64,000 nucleotides of DNA from Candidatus Uhrbacteria bacterium (GCA_016222815.1 JACRQE010000002.1:186001-250000); one strand, 5' to 3'. Numbered from the stretch's first letter, positions 40,508 to 49,596 are shown. Numbers and translations are program-made. Notes: a model not told the origin generated them from the sequence alone.

Positions 40508-41332
40508 TCAGACGACGAGCTTGAGCGGAGCCTTGGGGATGGAAGGCGCGGTTTCGGACGATTTCCGATGGCGTCCTTCGATAACGTCCTTCCAGGTAGA
40601 CTCGAAAGGTTCATCCATGGAACGCGGGTCGAACCAGAAAGCATAGCCGGACCAGAAACCGAACGACCTCTCGAGGTCACCCTCCTTATCGACCCTCCAG
40701 GGCTCGGGCCGACACAGCCAGCCGATGACCATATCCTGCAGAAAGTAACAGGGTGTCGGCGAAGGGTGCGGCGAAGGACGCGCGTAGACCGAGACGACGG
40801 AAACGAGCTGATTCGGCCTGGCCCGGACGATGCGCGAAGGCCGATTGAAACCGGTGCGGAAGGCGAAAAGGCATGAATCCGTATAGCCGACGAGAGGTGC
40901 AGGAACCACCGGCGAATACCCTACCGGCCTCCCCAAATCGATCCTATCCCTGAACATGGATTCGTCGGTCGGAAGGCGGAGTTTCTCGACGACATCCTCC
41001 AGCAAGCCGAAGAGTTCCGGGGCGACGCTGAATTTGGCCAGGACGTCGCGGTCCAGGAAGAGATGGCCACCGCACTCGGCGATTTCGATCAGCAGACGAG
41101 GCTCCAAGCTCCTGACGAGCAGGGCGCCATGGATTGGATCTTCGGGCATGGTGTCCGCTATCACGTTGCAAAGCCACCTTTCCCCAGGCAGAGGTCCTCG
41201 CCGATTCCAGAGACCTTGTTTGCCGCGGAGGAAAACGATTTTGCTGCGGCCAAGGGGGTCTTTGGCGACACGACCTTTGACGACTCCATCCTGTTCGAAG
41301 AAACGGACTTCGACGATATCTGGATTCTCCAT
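40508..41332 (-). CDS. Hypothetical protein (274 aa)
   Basis: The start is ATG 41332 with CGGAG 8-9 nt upstream; a longer frame to 41428 crosses a promoter-like TTGACC-17-TAGCTT. The N-terminal 80 residues look like an OB/S1-type beta barrel (VRFFEQDGVVKGRVAKDPLGRSKIVFL...ERWLCNVIAD), reminiscent of TRAM domains. The rest is unlike known families and Trp/Pro-rich near the C-terminus. No catalytic motif is visible. Confidence 0.7.
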   Translation of the reverse strand: MENPDIVEVRFFEQDGVVKGRVAKDPLGRSKIVFLRGKQGLWNRRGPLPGERWLCNVIADTMPEDPIHGALLVRSLEPRLLIEIAECGGHLFLDRDVLAKFSVAPELFGLLEDVVEKLRLPTDESMFRDRIDLGRPVGYSPVVPAPLVGYTDSCLFAFRTGFNRPSRIVRARPNQLVSVVSVYARPSPHPSPTPCYFLQDMVIGWLCRPEPWRVDKEGDLERSFGFWSGYAFWFDPRSMDEPFESTWKDVIEGRHRKSSETAPSIPKAPLKLVV

Positions 41333-41384
41333 GCTGGATTCTCCGATCCTAGGTTGCAAGGGGCGTTCCCCGAAGGGATGGATG

Positions 41385-41413
41385 AAGCTAACACGGAACT
41401 GCTTCACGGTCAA
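41385..41413 (-). promoter_or_regulatory. Promoter of the 40508-41332 gene
   Basis: On the minus strand TTGACC (complement of 41408-41413), 17-bp spacer, TAGCTT (complement of 41385-41390). Confidence 0.6.
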
Positions 41414-41469
41414 GACAAAAATCGTCACGTCCTGGTCCGAGGATTCCAGGATATTTCGGGTTAAAGAAA

Positions 41470-41493
41470 GCGAGCGGATATCGATCCGCTCGC
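41470..41493 (-). terminator. Intrinsic terminator
   Basis: GCGAGCGGAT / ATCCGCTCGC perfect 10-bp stem with a 4-nt loop. The minus-strand tail is TTTCTTTAA. It ends the 41519-41944 gene. Confidence 0.88.
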
Positions 41494-41518
41494 GGCTGCA
41501 ATGATGTGAGAACCGTCT

Positions 41519-41944
41519 TCAGCGCCAAGTCCCTTTGCATCTCGGGTAGCTCATACAACCCCAGAACTGATCACCGGTCCGGCTGTTCGTCCGGCGTTTC
41601 ATAGGCCCGCCACAGGAAGGGCAACGGGGCGCAGCGGGTTTCTTGGCCGGGTCAAGCGGCGAGCCCCACAGACCATTTTCCTTGAGCAGGGCCGCATACT
41701 CCTCGGCCGAGATTTCCGTGGTTCCATACTCGGAGTGTGCGTTCGGGATCTTGTCCAAACCGGGCGGCGGCTTGACGGGTTCGGTCCATCTGAAGCTGGC
41801 TTTGAAGTACTTGCCGTCGCGCTTGCCGACAAGTTCGTGGTAGGTCTTGTTCGTGTCGTGTCTGTGGTGACCGGGGAAAAAGTCCTTCTTGACGATGACG
41901 ATTTCCGTGATACCCAGCGCCGCATATTCGGACAAAAATATCAT
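41519..41944 (-). CDS. Protein with topoisomerase-type zinc finger (141 aa)
   Basis: The C-terminal 35 residues (CPSCGGPMKRRTNSRTGDQ then FWGCMSYPRCKGT) are a four-Cys zf-C4_Topoisom finger as at the end of bacterial topoisomerase I. The N-terminal 100 residues are a separate domain without a known match, containing HHRHDTNKTYHELVGKRDGKYFKASFRW. Stand-alone fingers of this type often bind DNA. AGGAG precedes ATG 41944. Confidence 0.82.
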   Translation of the reverse strand: MIFLSEYAALGITEIVIVKKDFFPGHHRHDTNKTYHELVGKRDGKYFKASFRWTEPVKPPPGLDKIPNAHSEYGTTEISAEEYAALLKENGLWGSPLDPAKKPAAPRCPSCGGPMKRRTNSRTGDQFWGCMSYPRCKGTWR

Positions 41945-42045
41945 GTGAGGCTCCTGGTAAGTGCTGGAATAGCCTTAACATATCAGAACCAATCAATCAA
42001 GACCTATGCCTTGGTGCAGATTTAGCGTTTGAGTCTGGACAAAAT

Positions 42046-42051
42046 TACAAT
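42046..42051 (+). promoter_or_regulatory. -10 element of the glycosyltransferase pair
   Basis: TACAAT ends 8 nt before ATG 42060; no Shine-Dalgarno is present. This is a near-leaderless arrangement. Confidence 0.5.
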
Positions 42052-42059
42052 TTTTGGAT

Positions 42060-43271
42060 ATGGTGGCTCACGTGAGAATCGTGAGCAATGAAAGCATTTT
42101 CAATCTCCCTCAGCAGAAAAAGAAAGCGCATGGCGGCACGGCGATATTCGCCCGGAGCTTCTCGAGCTACGTCACCCGAAACGACCATGAGTGGATCGGC
42201 TTGATTGAACGTAACACAAAAGGGAGAAAGACTTATCTTAAAAAAGCGTGTTTCGATGAGTCGCGTCTTTTTTACTATATCTTTTTTCCAAGCTCACGCT
42301 ACAGAGAAATCATCAACGCGAAGAAGCCGCTAGACGCAAAAAAGCTACTGTCTAAAGAAATCGGTAGGACTGAAAAATTTTTTAAGGAAGTGCGGCCAGA
42401 TATCGTATTCCTGAACGGTTTTTCTTTGACCGCATGGATTATGCTCATGGCAGCTAAAGAAATGCGTATCCCCGCGGTCATCCAGCACGCCGGCATCTGG
42501 CAAGTGGAGATGGAAGTCCACAAACGCGTACACCCGCCCACGGCACGGAAGATTTTCCTCGAGATGGAACGCGATACTGCGCGCTACGCGGCGTTACACA
42601 TCTTTCTCAACGAATACAGCCAAGGTGTATTTGAGCGGAAAGTGATGACGATACCGGATGGACGATCAACCATCATCCCCTTGCCATATCAGGCTGAAAT
42701 GCTCCAGCATATCCGACATCATCGAATAAGCGGCGCAAAACAGAAGCCCAATATCGGGAATGTCGCACGTTGGGATTTGATAAAGGATTACACAGCTTAC
42801 CTGAACGTCGCTAAAGCGGCGCATGCGGACGGACTGCCGTGGGAATTCCACAGCGTAATGATCATCCCTGACACGCGTTTCAAACGGCGGCTCAAGGCAC
42901 AATACAGGAAGCATATCCAAGTGCTTGCGCCCATGGGACGGAAGGAGCTGGCCAGATTCTATTCACAGATGGACATGCTGATCCTACCATCGAAGTTCGA
43001 CGTCTCGCCGAATGTGGTGATGGAAGCGGTTTTGGCCGGCAAACCGACGTTGATATCGCCCAGCGTGGGTTGGGTCTCGGAATACAAAGCGTGCGGCATG
43101 GATGATTGGATAATCGATTTCAAAGATCCGAAAAAAGTCGTCGCGAGGATGAAGAAGCTATCAGGCAAACCTCGACCGAAGCGGTTCCGCACGTATATCC
43201 TTAAGAAGCATTCTCCGAAATCGGTCTTCAAGAAATATCTAGAATCATTCGAACAAGTCCAAGCCATATGA
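42060..43271 (+). CDS. GT4-like glycosyltransferase
   Basis: 403 aa. GT-B type: an N-terminal half with HGGTAIFARSFSSYV, VRPDIVFLNGFSLTAW and IPAVIQHAGIW, and a C-terminal half with GNVARWDLIKDYTAYLNVAKAA, LAPMGRKELARFYSQMDMLILPSKFDVSPNVVMEAVLAGKPTLIS. The last stretch is the donor-binding E-x7-E-like region (S-x-N-V-V-M-E-A). It probably adds a sugar to a surface glycan. It is coupled to a second GT by an ATGA overlap. Confidence 0.9.
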   Translation: MVAHVRIVSNESIFNLPQQKKKAHGGTAIFARSFSSYVTRNDHEWIGLIERNTKGRKTYLKKACFDESRLFYYIFFPSSRYREIINAKKPLDAKKLLSKEIGRTEKFFKEVRPDIVFLNGFSLTAWIMLMAAKEMRIPAVIQHAGIWQVEMEVHKRVHPPTARKIFLEMERDTARYAALHIFLNEYSQGVFERKVMTIPDGRSTIIPLPYQAEMLQHIRHHRISGAKQKPNIGNVARWDLIKDYTAYLNVAKAAHADGLPWEFHSVMIIPDTRFKRRLKAQYRKHIQVLAPMGRKELARFYSQMDMLILPSKFDVSPNVVMEAVLAGKPTLISPSVGWVSEYKACGMDDWIIDFKDPKKVVARMKKLSGKPRPKRFRTYILKKHSPKSVFKKYLESFEQVQAI

Positions 43272-44332
43272 AAATCGCTCAACTCGTCTCCAGTCTCCAC
43301 CCCGTGGGACCACGTTCCAACCACGCCATCTATTCGCATGTCAGCGCACTAGCCGACACCTTCTCGGATCTAGGTCACGAGACACACCTGTATGCTTCAG
43401 GCGATTCCAAGACCAAGGCCGAATTGCATAGCGTTATTGCGTCGGCGCATGAAATGAAAAACTTGCCACCGGACATCCAGCACTATTACATCCATACTCT
43501 AATCAGCCAGTGCTACGAGGACGCCAAGTCATTCGACATCGTGCATAGCCACTTTTCGCTGTTGAGCGCCTTCTACGCCAACCTTACGCAAACCCCGTCC
43601 ATAATCTCAGTCCATAGTCCGATACGCGACGAGATCAAGCCGTTCCTCTTACGTTACAAGAACCTTAATTACGTGTCGTTTACGTATGCACAGAGGCGCC
43701 AAATGCCGGAACTGAATTGGGTGGCCAACATCTACCACGGCGTAGACACCGAGTTGTTTGCCTTCAACAAATTCCCAGAGGATTATTTCCTTTATTTAGG
43801 TCGCGTGACCGAAGACAAGGGCGTCCATATCGCCATCGAAGCGGCGAAGGCTGCGGGCGTGAACCTGGTGATAGTCGGACGCAGCTATCCGACCGAAGGC
43901 TATTGGCACCAATACATTGAACCGGAAATCAACGGCAAGACAGTGCGTTATGTGGGCGAGGCTGACTTGGAACAAAAAATCGAATGGTTCAGGAATGCTA
44001 AGGCCCTACTCTTCCCAATTGCGCAACGCGACGAACCGTTCGGACTCGTATTGATCGAGGCGATGTCGTGCGGCACGCCTGTCATTGCCTGGAACAATGG
44101 CTCGGTGCCGGAAGTGGTAAAGGATAAAGAAACGGGCTATATCGTGGACAGCGTGGCAGGCATGGTCAAAGCCATCAAAGCCATAGAAAAGATAAGCCGG
44201 AATGTAACACGCTTACGAGCCGAAACATTCTTCAGCCAAAAAAAGATGACTTCGGGCTACCTGAAAGTCTACGAAAGGATGATTGCGAAAGACAAAAAGA
44301 CTAAAATCAAAAATGCTGCGAAGAAAAAATAG
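43268..44332 (+). CDS. GT4 family glycosyltransferase
   Basis: 354 aa. N-terminal MKIAQLVSSLHPVGPRSNHAIYSHVSALADTFSDLGHETHLYASGD, then DIVHSHFSLLSAFYA, YHGVDTELF, FLYLGRVTEDKGVHIAIEAAK and RDEPFGLVLIEAMSCGTPVIAWNNGSVPEVV, the donor-site EPFGLVLIEAM. The resemblance to GT4 mannosyl- or glucosyltransferases is strong, although the sugar is unknown. The tail is Lys-rich (KKTKIKNAAKKK). Terminator is at 44326-44349. Confidence 0.95.
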   Translation: MKIAQLVSSLHPVGPRSNHAIYSHVSALADTFSDLGHETHLYASGDSKTKAELHSVIASAHEMKNLPPDIQHYYIHTLISQCYEDAKSFDIVHSHFSLLSAFYANLTQTPSIISVHSPIRDEIKPFLLRYKNLNYVSFTYAQRRQMPELNWVANIYHGVDTELFAFNKFPEDYFLYLGRVTEDKGVHIAIEAAKAAGVNLVIVGRSYPTEGYWHQYIEPEINGKTVRYVGEADLEQKIEWFRNAKALLFPIAQRDEPFGLVLIEAMSCGTPVIAWNNGSVPEVVKDKETGYIVDSVAGMVKAIKAIEKISRNVTRLRAETFFSQKKMTSGYLKVYERMIAKDKKTKIKNAAKKK

Positions 44333-44349
44333 CCCGAGGGGCTATTTTT
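44326..44349. terminator. Bidirectional terminator
   Basis: AAAATAGCCC-GAG-GGGCTATTTT. Its left side overlaps the last codons of the GT gene. It can also serve the convergent arfB gene. Confidence 0.9.
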
Positions 44350-44381
44350 CTTTTTGAGAAGAAACTTGAGCATCATTCAGC

Positions 44382-44831
44382 TCACCATTCCTCGCGGCGA
44401 TCCATCTTTTTGCGGCCGATGCGCTTCTTTTCCTCCAATCTTCGTTCTTTGGATGACCTGGTGGGTCGGGTCGGGATACGTTCGGCTTGGGGGGTCAGGA
44501 CTTCGATGATGAGGCGCTCGAGCAAATCTTCGACAGCTGTGCGGTTCTGGAACTGCGATCGCTGGGCATCCGAATCGAGATACAGCTCCCCTGCTTTATT
44601 GATGCGATTGGCTAGCTTTGCTTTAATGATTTTCTTCTCCTCGTCAGTGAATGAGGTCGAGGCGTCCACGTTCCAGCGCAATATGGCTTTGCTCGAGGTT
44701 TTGTTCACCTTTTGGCCGCCAGGACCGGAAGAACGCGCGAATTCAATGGTGATTTCGGATGCAGGGACGCGCCGCGGCGGATCAGATGATTCGACCGACG
44801 GTTTGGATAGGCCTTCGAAGGGATTTTTCAT
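44382..44831 (-). CDS. arfB: Alternative ribosome-rescue factor ArfB-like (GGQ protein)
   Basis: 149 aa, a release-factor catalytic domain without codon-recognition domain. ITIEFARSSGPGGQKVNKTSSKAILRW carries the GGQ that triggers peptidyl-tRNA hydrolysis. The Lys/Arg-rich tail (RSSKERRLEEKKRIGRKKMDRREEW) matches the ArfB/YaeJ C-terminal helix that enters an empty mRNA channel. It frees stalled ribosomes. It lies 12 nt after recQ on the same strand. Confidence 0.93.
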   Translation of the reverse strand: MKNPFEGLSKPSVESSDPPRRVPASEITIEFARSSGPGGQKVNKTSSKAILRWNVDASTSFTDEEKKIIKAKLANRINKAGELYLDSDAQRSQFQNRTAVEDLLERLIIEVLTPQAERIPTRPTRSSKERRLEEKKRIGRKKMDRREEW

Positions 44832-44843
44832 GGAAGGATTATA

Positions 44844-46673
44844 TCATCCCCCGTTCCTTCCCGCTTTGATGAGGATGCGCGCGAGACGCAATTCGTCATA
44901 GCCATAGGATTCGCCGAGGATGGCCCGGACCGGGGTAATCATGCCGCTGCCGGATTTGCGGAAGGCGGCGGCGATGGTCCTAAGCCTTTCGTCGGACGGG
45001 AATTTGATTTGCGAGACATCCAGCTCCATGCCGCGCTGTTGGGCTTCTTCGAGATGCTGGAGAACGGTGCCGACCGTAAGCTTGCGCAAGAGAGCGATCT
45101 GCTCCAAAGACTTCTTGTTCTGGAAAAGCTGGACTGTGGTAAAGACGGTTTCGGAAATTGCGCGCTTGGGTTTGGGCGTGGAGCGGAAGACTGTGGTCGT
45201 GGGTACGTGCTCCTCAATGCCTTTTGATTCGGCGTATTCGCAGATTACCCGTAAAAACTTTCCGCCGTATTGCGCCAACTTCTCTTTGCCGACACCGAAG
45301 ACATTCGAGAGGCTTTCGAGGCTTTGCGGGAAATTACGCGCCATTTCCTGGAGGGTCTTGTCGCCGAAGATGACATAGGGCGGGACACCGCGCTGTTCGG
45401 CAAGGGAACGACGGAGAGCGCGGAGCTGGTCGAAGAGTTCGCCGTCGAAATCGGTCGGCTCCCCGGCTTTGGCCAAGCGTTTTTCGGGACGCGGTGAGCA
45501 GATGTCACAAGCGCCGCAATTGTCCTCGGTCCATTCCTCACCGAAGTAGGTCAGAAGATATTCGCGGCGACAGGAACGGAGTTCGGCGTAGGTGGAAATT
45601 TCTTGCAATTGACGACGGGCGCGCGATTTTTCGGCTTCGTCGGACATTTCGCGGATGAAATATTCGTGCTTGAAACGGTCGCCTGCGGAGTAGAACAGCA
45701 AACAATCGCTGGGCAATCCATCGCGGCCGGCGCGGCCAGTCTCTTGATAATAGCCCTCGACGGATTTCGGGAGATCCATATGGACCACCAGGCGGACATC
45801 GGGTTTATCGATGCCCATACCGAAGGCGATGGTGGCCGTGATGACCGGGACTTTGTCGCGGATGAATTTTTCCTGGACGCGGGAACGTTCTTCGGAGGAT
45901 AGGCCGGCGTGGTAGGCAGATGCGCTGACACCGTTGGCGCGCAGGTCGGCTGCGACCTTCTCGGTACCTTTGCGCGAGAAGCAATAGACGATTACGGCCT
46001 GGCCAGGGCGTTCGCGGATTTCTCCGAGGAGTTGGTCGAAAGCGCGTTTCTTCGGGTTGACGCGGTAGGTCAGGTTGGCGCGGTTGAAACTGGATTGGAA
46101 AATCTTACCGCTGCCGAGTTTGAGCTGGGCCACGATATCGTCGCGGACGCGGATGTTGGCCGTGGCCGTCAACGCCATGATGGGCGCGGTCGGGGAAATG
46201 CCGCGCAGGACATTCAAGTTCCGGTAATCGGGGCGGAAATCGTGTCCCCACTCGGAGATGCAGTGCGCTTCGTCGATGGCAAAGAGGCTGATCTTCAGGG
46301 TCTGGAGAAAACGCAGCACAGACGGCATAGCCAGACGTTCCGGTGCGAGATACAGAAGCTTGAGTTTGCCGCGCGTTGCTTCGCTTTCGACGCTCGCGAT
46401 CTCGTCGGGCTTCAAACTGCTGTTGATGAACGCGGCTGGAATACCGTTAGAGCGCAAAGCATCGACCTGATCCTTCATGAGGGCGATGAGAGGAGAGATG
46501 ACGACCGTGAGGCCGGAGAACTTCAACGCTGGGAGCTGATAGCAGAGTGATTTACCGCCGCCGGTGGGCATCAAAACTAAACAGTCTTTCCCGTCCACGC
46601 AGTGCTGGATAATCTCGGCCTGGAAGGGACGGAAAGCCTCAAATCCAAAATGTTTTTTCAAAAGCTCAAGCAT
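44844..46673 (-). CDS. recQ: ATP-dependent DNA helicase RecQ
   Basis: 609 aa from ATG 46673. Helicase motifs include FRPFQAEII, MPTGGGKSLCYQLP (Walker A), IDEAHCISEWGHDFRPDY (Walker B and the aromatic-rich loop) and YYQETGRAGRDG (motif VI). A zinc-binding part (CRREYLLTYFGEEW...CGACDIC) is followed by an HRDC domain (LFDQLRALRRSLAEQRGVPPYVIFGD) and a winged-helix-like tail. It unwinds DNA 3' to 5' in recombination and repair. The promoter-proximal DNA is repeated at 47431-47487. Confidence 0.96.
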   Translation of the reverse strand: MLELLKKHFGFEAFRPFQAEIIQHCVDGKDCLVLMPTGGGKSLCYQLPALKFSGLTVVISPLIALMKDQVDALRSNGIPAAFINSSLKPDEIASVESEATRGKLKLLYLAPERLAMPSVLRFLQTLKISLFAIDEAHCISEWGHDFRPDYRNLNVLRGISPTAPIMALTATANIRVRDDIVAQLKLGSGKIFQSSFNRANLTYRVNPKKRAFDQLLGEIRERPGQAVIVYCFSRKGTEKVAADLRANGVSASAYHAGLSSEERSRVQEKFIRDKVPVITATIAFGMGIDKPDVRLVVHMDLPKSVEGYYQETGRAGRDGLPSDCLLFYSAGDRFKHEYFIREMSDEAEKSRARRQLQEISTYAELRSCRREYLLTYFGEEWTEDNCGACDICSPRPEKRLAKAGEPTDFDGELFDQLRALRRSLAEQRGVPPYVIFGDKTLQEMARNFPQSLESLSNVFGVGKEKLAQYGGKFLRVICEYAESKGIEEHVPTTTVFRSTPKPKRAISETVFTTVQLFQNKKSLEQIALLRKLTVGTVLQHLEEAQQRGMELDVSQIKFPSDERLRTIAAAFRKSGSGMITPVRAILGESYGYDELRLARILIKAGRNGG

Positions 46674-46683
46674 GGGAGTGTTT

Positions 46684-46740
46684 ATACCACAGCTCCCACG
46701 ATTTGAAGATGGGGTCAAGAGGTCTCGACAGTGTGGACAA
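46684..46740. repeat. 57-bp direct repeat, copy 1 (upstream of recQ)
   Basis: 50 of 57 bases match 47431-47487, with only one mismatch in the first 37. On the minus strand it ends in TGGTATAA, an extended -10 for recQ, 10-15 nt before ATG 46673. The repeats flank the toxin-antitoxin pair. Confidence 0.9.
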
Positions 46741-46791
46741 ACGAATTACACAGCTAATTTAAAAGCTGCTTGGATTTTACATGGAGACGGG

Positions 46792-47121
46792 TCATTTGAG
46801 GCCGAAAATCTTTTTGAGTCTGGAATCCACGTCTTTCATCAAGGCCGGTTCGAGCCTGCCTAGTTCGCCTAAAACTATCTTTTTTTGGAGCGTAGCGATC
46901 TTGTCCATCTTGATTACCGAGTCAGCCTTAAGACCGTTTGCCGTCGTGGCTTTGAGCCTGATTTCATTAGTACCCAATTTCGGACGTTTAACCGATGAAA
47001 TAAACGAAACGATGCAATCCTCGCCGTTCTTCTGTTCGTACAAAACCAAGCACGGACGGACTTTATTGCCGGATAAGTCCGTGAATGGGAAAGGCACAAG
47101 GACGATTACACCTTTAGACAT
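46792..47121 (-). CDS. PemK/MazF family mRNA interferase toxin
   Basis: 109 aa. N-terminal GVIVLVPFPFTDLSGNKVRPCLVL is the signature of PemK/MazF RNases (Arg and Thr catalytic pair in this region), followed by DCIVSFISSV and the C-terminal DVDSRLKKIFGLK helix. It would cleave mRNA when free of antitoxin. Its start overlaps the antitoxin ORF by 8 nt, as in type II TA operons. Confidence 0.92.
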   Translation of the reverse strand: MSKGVIVLVPFPFTDLSGNKVRPCLVLYEQKNGEDCIVSFISSVKRPKLGTNEIRLKATTANGLKADSVIKMDKIATLQKKIVLGELGRLEPALMKDVDSRLKKIFGLK

Positions 47122-47365
47122 AACGCTTCTTTAAGTCTACCAAGGAATACAGCTCCGGCTCTTCGTTCAAAAAATCAAAACTCTTAGAAAGAGCGTTAAT
47201 GTTCGTGATGTTGTTGAGATCTTTGTTGTAGTTGCTCGGGAACTGGATGATCAGGGCATCGATGGAGTTTCGTCGGCCGATGCCGAAGACTTCGCCGTGC
47301 ATTTTCACGCGATCGATGATGCGGCTGATATTCTTCCGGGCATTGGTGGTAGTCACGACTTTCAT
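47114..47365 (-). CDS. Antitoxin of the PemK pair (Phd/YefM-like)
   Basis: 83 aa from ATG 47365 (MKVVTTTNARKNISRIIDRVKMHGEVFGIGRRNSIDALII). The N-terminal half has the Phd/YefM pattern of a small DNA-binding dimer; the C-terminal half (LNEEPELYSLVDLKKRYV) would wrap the toxin. An upstream frame extension is hydrophobic and lies across the promoter, so it is not used here. Confidence 0.85.
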   Translation of the reverse strand: MKVVTTTNARKNISRIIDRVKMHGEVFGIGRRNSIDALIIQFPSNYNKDLNNITNINALSKSFDFLNEEPELYSLVDLKKRYV

Positions 47366-47430
47366 AATGTACAAAATGTACATCAAAGCGATCAGAAACG
47401 CAATCATCGAAAATTCTAATGGCGACATAC

Positions 47431-47487
47431 ATACCACAGCTCCCATGATTTGAAGATGGGGTCAAGACGTCTACAGGGTGTGGAAAA
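47431..47487. repeat. 57-bp direct repeat, copy 2 (upstream of the antitoxin)
   Basis: Second copy of the recQ upstream segment (offset 747 from 46684). On the minus strand it places TGGTATGTA before the antitoxin gene. The TA pair plus one repeat thus forms a 747-bp unit. Confidence 0.9.
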
Positions 47488-47491
47488 CATA

Positions 47492-47517
47492 ACGCCCGGC
47501 GGGAGTACCGTCGGGCG
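47492..47517 (-). terminator. Terminator of the CDP-alcohol transferase gene
   Basis: CGCCCG / CGGGCG outer stem with an inner CGG/CCG, minus-strand tail TTATGTTTT. Confidence 0.75.
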
Positions 47518-47524
47518 GAAAGCA

Positions 47525-48499
47525 TCAGAGCACGTCCTGATGCTTGAAGAACGAGTTGGCCCAGACCATGAAGCGGTTGGGCGGAAGGTGGCGCGAGACT
47601 ACGCTGGCGGCGCCGAGGACCGCAGCCACGGCAAAGACGCAGTCGGGCAGAGGCAACAACGCAATCCAGCCAAGCCGGCCGAAATCGTGGGCGTGATCGG
47701 AAAAGGGCGACAAGGCGACCCAGTAAAGCAGAAATGGCAGGCAGAATTCGAGGCCTAGGTTCTGGACCAGGGATTTGACCTTGCCTACCCATGAGGCCTT
47801 GGTCTCCTGGTCTGCGAACTTCTTCTTGCGGGCGACCGTCTGTTCATCGTCCGTGTCGAGGATCTCATTCGCCAGGCTCCTGTTGATTTCCGCTCCCAGG
47901 CGCGAACTCCAGGACAAGAAACAGGGGTAGCGGAAGAGGTGGACCAGGGTGGTGAAAGGTTCGCGCAGGAACGTGCCGATGACATCGAACGCCACAATCG
48001 CGACGACGGTCCAGGGATTGACTATGCCGCGGTGGGCGAGGATGCACAGGAACGGCAGGACCGTGGCCTTGTCGACCAAGGGATCGAGCCACTTGCCTAT
48101 CCAGCGATTCAGCTTGGAACGGACCAGTCCGCGTTCGGCGCGCAACTTGTTGGCTTTACCGTCCAATACGTCCCAGATGGCCGAGGACACGATGAGCAGG
48201 TGGCCGGCGTACACGCTCCAACGGAAGAAGGCATAAGCACCAACCCAAAACAAGACAAGGTGGCCAATGGTGATGAAGTTGGCTTCGATGCGCGCCAGCA
48301 GGTCTTGCGGGAAGGCCAGCCAGGCGAGCGTGACAGCCAGGCCTCCGGCGATGCAGACGATGGCCTTGAACTGCCAGATGTCCGATGTGCGCAGGAAGGT
48401 TTCCGCCCACGGAGTCGCGATGATGGCCGGAATGGCCAGTAGCCTCGCTGCGACCAGAAGCAGAGGCCGCAGACGGGAAAGTCTCTTGTCTTTTTCCAT
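47525..48499 (-). CDS. CDP-alcohol phosphatidyltransferase family protein
   Basis: 324 aa with about seven membrane helices. The CDP-alcohol motif is present as DVLDGKANKLRAERG...GKWLDPLVDK, with the Asp residues that bind Mg and the CDP-diacylglycerol phosphate. It is longer than PgsA (about 180), with a soluble charged loop (NEILDTDDEQTVARKKKF) in the middle. It would join a head-group alcohol to a lipid; the head group is unknown. Confidence 0.85.
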   Translation of the reverse strand: MEKDKRLSRLRPLLLVAARLLAIPAIIATPWAETFLRTSDIWQFKAIVCIAGGLAVTLAWLAFPQDLLARIEANFITIGHLVLFWVGAYAFFRWSVYAGHLLIVSSAIWDVLDGKANKLRAERGLVRSKLNRWIGKWLDPLVDKATVLPFLCILAHRGIVNPWTVVAIVAFDVIGTFLREPFTTLVHLFRYPCFLSWSSRLGAEINRSLANEILDTDDEQTVARKKKFADQETKASWVGKVKSLVQNLGLEFCLPFLLYWVALSPFSDHAHDFGRLGWIALLPLPDCVFAVAAVLGAASVVSRHLPPNRFMVWANSFFKHQDVL

Positions 48500-48591
48500 C
48501 CATGCCCCCGTTCCAGAGGTTTAACCACAAAAAGAACTACCTTGTGTTACCAGAAGAAACAAAAAAAATCAACCCGTCACCTCACGCCTGG

Positions 48592-49548
48592 TCAAAACGC
48601 CTTGGCCGTAAAAATCAGGTTGTTGGAATAAGTGCCGCTGATGCCGCGCTCGGGCATCATTATCCTTAAATAGATAGGGAGTGACACGATACTGTAATCG
48701 ACTAATTGCTTAGCCAAAGTCATAGGCAAAGCCACTTCGCTGGTGGTCAGAATCGGCGCACCAGCTCCCCAGGCGAATCCTTTGGTGAAGGAGATGTGGA
48801 CCTGACTGGAAGACACCTGGCTGAAGCCGGGAAGGTTCGATTTCAGATCCGAGTCCGCACGGACCGCACCCAGGACATCGCGGTTTCCGACGTTAGATAA
48901 ACTAATCATAGCCTCATTCGAGACGGCGCCCAAATCCACCGTGCCGAAAGAGAAGGTCGAGGTCGATGCTTCGATGGCAGCCAGGCTGTTGACCTCGAAA
49001 TTCGTGACAGAGGTATAGCGTTTAAGGCCGGAATCGATGGCCGTGGCTTCGGCGAACCAATACTGGTTTTCGTATTGGCTGCCGGCATCGGTCGGCTCGA
49101 CGTAATATTTAATGTCCAGACCGGCTTCGAATGAAGCGTAGGAGCTTTTGCCGCAAGCGATGAGCGACTCGGTGGAAGTGCCGTAGCAATTATTGAAATT
49201 CTCTTGGCACAGATTGCCGACGCCGGAACGGTAGACCTTGATTTCAACCCGCCGTATGTCGACACAGCCGTTGGGATCAAAAACTTTACCGCGGACAAAC
49301 AAAGTCTTATAGCCTCCTTCGTTAGGCGTGAAACCGGTCTTGGAGATATCGCCGAGGCCGCGTTTGTCGGAGACAATCAGATTCTCGGCGGTCGGTGAAG
49401 CGTTGGTCGCGGCCGTAGAGGTCGTCGTCAAGGTGATGTCGGCGCGGGTCTTGACCGACACCAAAGAGACCAGGGCTACGAAAGCAATGGCCGTGAACAG
49501 GATACCGACAGCGGCGTAAACCGCACCCAGGGACGCTTGACTCCGCAT
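48592..49548 (-). CDS. Membrane-anchored extracytoplasmic protein (318 aa)
   Basis: One N-terminal helix (SLGAVYAAVGILFTAIAFVALVSLVSV) then beta-rich exported sequence with three or four cysteines (NLCQENFNNCYG, LIACGKSSY). The last 130 residues have the pattern of an Ig-like or DUF11-type sandwich (FGTVDLGAVSNEAMISLSNVGN). It may be a surface or pilus-like subunit. TATATT lies about 21 nt upstream of ATG 49548 and no Shine-Dalgarno is seen. No family is assigned. Confidence 0.75.
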   Translation of the reverse strand: MRSQASLGAVYAAVGILFTAIAFVALVSLVSVKTRADITLTTTSTAATNASPTAENLIVSDKRGLGDISKTGFTPNEGGYKTLFVRGKVFDPNGCVDIRRVEIKVYRSGVGNLCQENFNNCYGTSTESLIACGKSSYASFEAGLDIKYYVEPTDAGSQYENQYWFAEATAIDSGLKRYTSVTNFEVNSLAAIEASTSTFSFGTVDLGAVSNEAMISLSNVGNRDVLGAVRADSDLKSNLPGFSQVSSSQVHISFTKGFAWGAGAPILTTSEVALPMTLAKQLVDYSIVSLPIYLRIMMPERGISGTYSNNLIFTAKAF

Positions 49549-49596
49549 AATGCAAGAAGAAACACCCAGAATATACCATAAATGCAGACGTCCCGA

